Assembly (NCBI GenBank): GCA_009919445.1
Contig: RGBY01000134.1
Location: 1-7,103 of the forward strand
From: Planctomycetia bacterium
GTDB taxonomy: Bacteria > Planctomycetota > Planctomycetia > Pirellulales > UBA1268
DNA: 7,103 bases
Direction of reading: 5' to 3'
A model generated the notes under the pieces. That model had not been told where the DNA came from. It saw nothing but the letters and a program-made list of their open reading frames with translations, and ran no database searches. Both the position numbers and the translations under genes were made by a program. This document shows, piece by piece, positions 6,397 to 7,103 of this stretch (position 1 is the first letter of the stretch; the number at the start of each line of letters is the position of its first letter).

Positions 6397-7103
6397 ATGC
6401 CGACAGGACGAATTGGACTCTGGCTCATTGGCGCCAAGGGCGGAGTCGCCACAACCGTCATGACCGGTCTGGCTGCCATCTCCCGCGGGCTGGTTTCCCC
6501 CATCGGGCTTGTCACCGAAACGGCGACCTTCCATGACCTCGGCCTCATCGACCTCGACCAGATCGTCATCGGCGGCCACGACATTCGGCCCGGCAGCCTC
6601 CGCGACGCTGCCCAGCAGATGTGGACCGACAGCCGGGCCATTCCCCCCGACCTGCTAGCTGCCACGGCGGCCGACCTTGAAGCCATTGAACCTCGGCTCC
6701 GACCAGGTTCGGTGCTCGCCGCCGGCGAAACCATTTCGGCCTTGGCTGATTCGGCCACGGCGGCCCGGCAGGAGACACCTCGTCAGGCCATTGATCGGAT
6801 CCGCACCGACATCAGTGACTTTGCCGACGCCGCGAGTCTCGACCGTGTGGTGGTGGTGAATCTTGCTTCGACCGAACCTCCCTGGTCCGAGCCGATCCCT
6901 AATGATTTTGCTGCCATTGCTGCTCAGCTCGACCACCCGGCTGCCGCCAGCCCCTTGCCAACCAGCAGCCTGTATGCCGTGGCTGCCTTTGAGGCCGGGG
7001 CTGCCTACATCAACTTCACACCCTCGACCGGTGCGACACCTCCGGCCATTGACGCCTTGGCTCGGCAGCTGGGCCTGCCCCATGCCGGCTGCGATGGCAA
7101 GAC
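6397..7103 (+). CDS. ino1: Inositol-3-phosphate synthase, 5' part (cut by window edge)
   Basis: The first 235 codons plus two bases of an open frame that continues past the window; a full-length member is roughly 360-500 residues. The family converts glucose 6-phosphate to 1L-myo-inositol 3-phosphate using tightly bound NAD, in the cytosol. My translation shows an N-terminal Rossmann loop 'GLWLIGAKGGVATT' (7-20), 'VVVVNLASTEPP' (151-162), 'YINFTPSTGA' (204-213) and 'HAGCDGKT' (229-236), which match conserved blocks of the family. The loop differs from the eukaryotic GxGGNNG form, as expected for bacterial members. Residues ~80-150 are Ala-rich and helical. The start is set by a good Shine-Dalgarno and by the Rossmann strand beginning at residue 5. 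It is divergent from the aminotransferase, with a 190-base shared upstream region. The product could feed phosphatidylinositol-type lipids or inositol solutes; the window does not decide this. Confidence 0.9.
   Translation, partial: MPTGRIGLWLIGAKGGVATTVMTGLAAISRGLVSPIGLVTETATFHDLGLIDLDQIVIGGHDIRPGSLRDAAQQMWTDSRAIPPDLLAATAADLEAIEPRLRPGSVLAAGETISALADSATAARQETPRQAIDRIRTDISDFADAASLDRVVVVNLASTEPPWSEPIPNDFAAIAAQLDHPAAASPLPTSSLYAVAAFEAGAAYINFTPSTGATPPAIDALARQLGLPHAGCDGK

Noticed and set aside
6264..6758. Minus-strand open frame of 164 residues covering the divergent region and the start of the inositol-phosphate synthase gene
   Set aside because: Its sequence is Arg/Ser/Pro-rich and matches no family, while the plus-strand frame shows conserved synthase motifs.

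Overview
The window looks like a piece of a GC-rich bacterial chromosome. The protein styles suggest a planctomycete (Pirellula/Rhodopirellula-like) or a relative: a very large AsmA/TamB-like envelope protein, an inositol-3-phosphate synthase with a GAKGGVATT dinucleotide-binding loop, and a Thermus/Bacillus-type aspartate aminotransferase. This assignment is an inference from protein style, not a database result.

Layout from left to right. Positions 1-170 hold no gene. They contain a striking A/C-rich, nearly T-free stretch with a CCCAAA-type repeat, which is G-quadruplex-forming on the minus strand. Three minus-strand genes then fill 171-6206 and, read in their own direction, run: class I aminotransferase (6206 to 5013), MobA-like nucleotidyltransferase (5016 to 4252, sharing an ATGA stop/start overlap with the aminotransferase), and a ~1341-residue AsmA-like protein (4196 to 171, after a 55-base gap). 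They look like one transcription unit. A 190-base divergent region (6207-6396) carries several inverted repeats and a short tandem repeat. A plus-strand gene for inositol-3-phosphate synthase starts at 6397 and runs off the right edge.

The genes do not form an obvious single pathway. The aminotransferase serves amino-acid metabolism, the MobA-like protein would serve molybdenum cofactor maturation, the AsmA-like protein probably works in the envelope (lipid transfer or outer-membrane assembly), and the synthase makes inositol phosphate for lipids or solutes. I see no phage, transposon, CRISPR, toxin-antitoxin or defence module, and no tRNA or rRNA. The least ordinary signals are the low-complexity 3' flank of the AsmA-like gene and the arrangement of inverted repeats between the two divergent genes.
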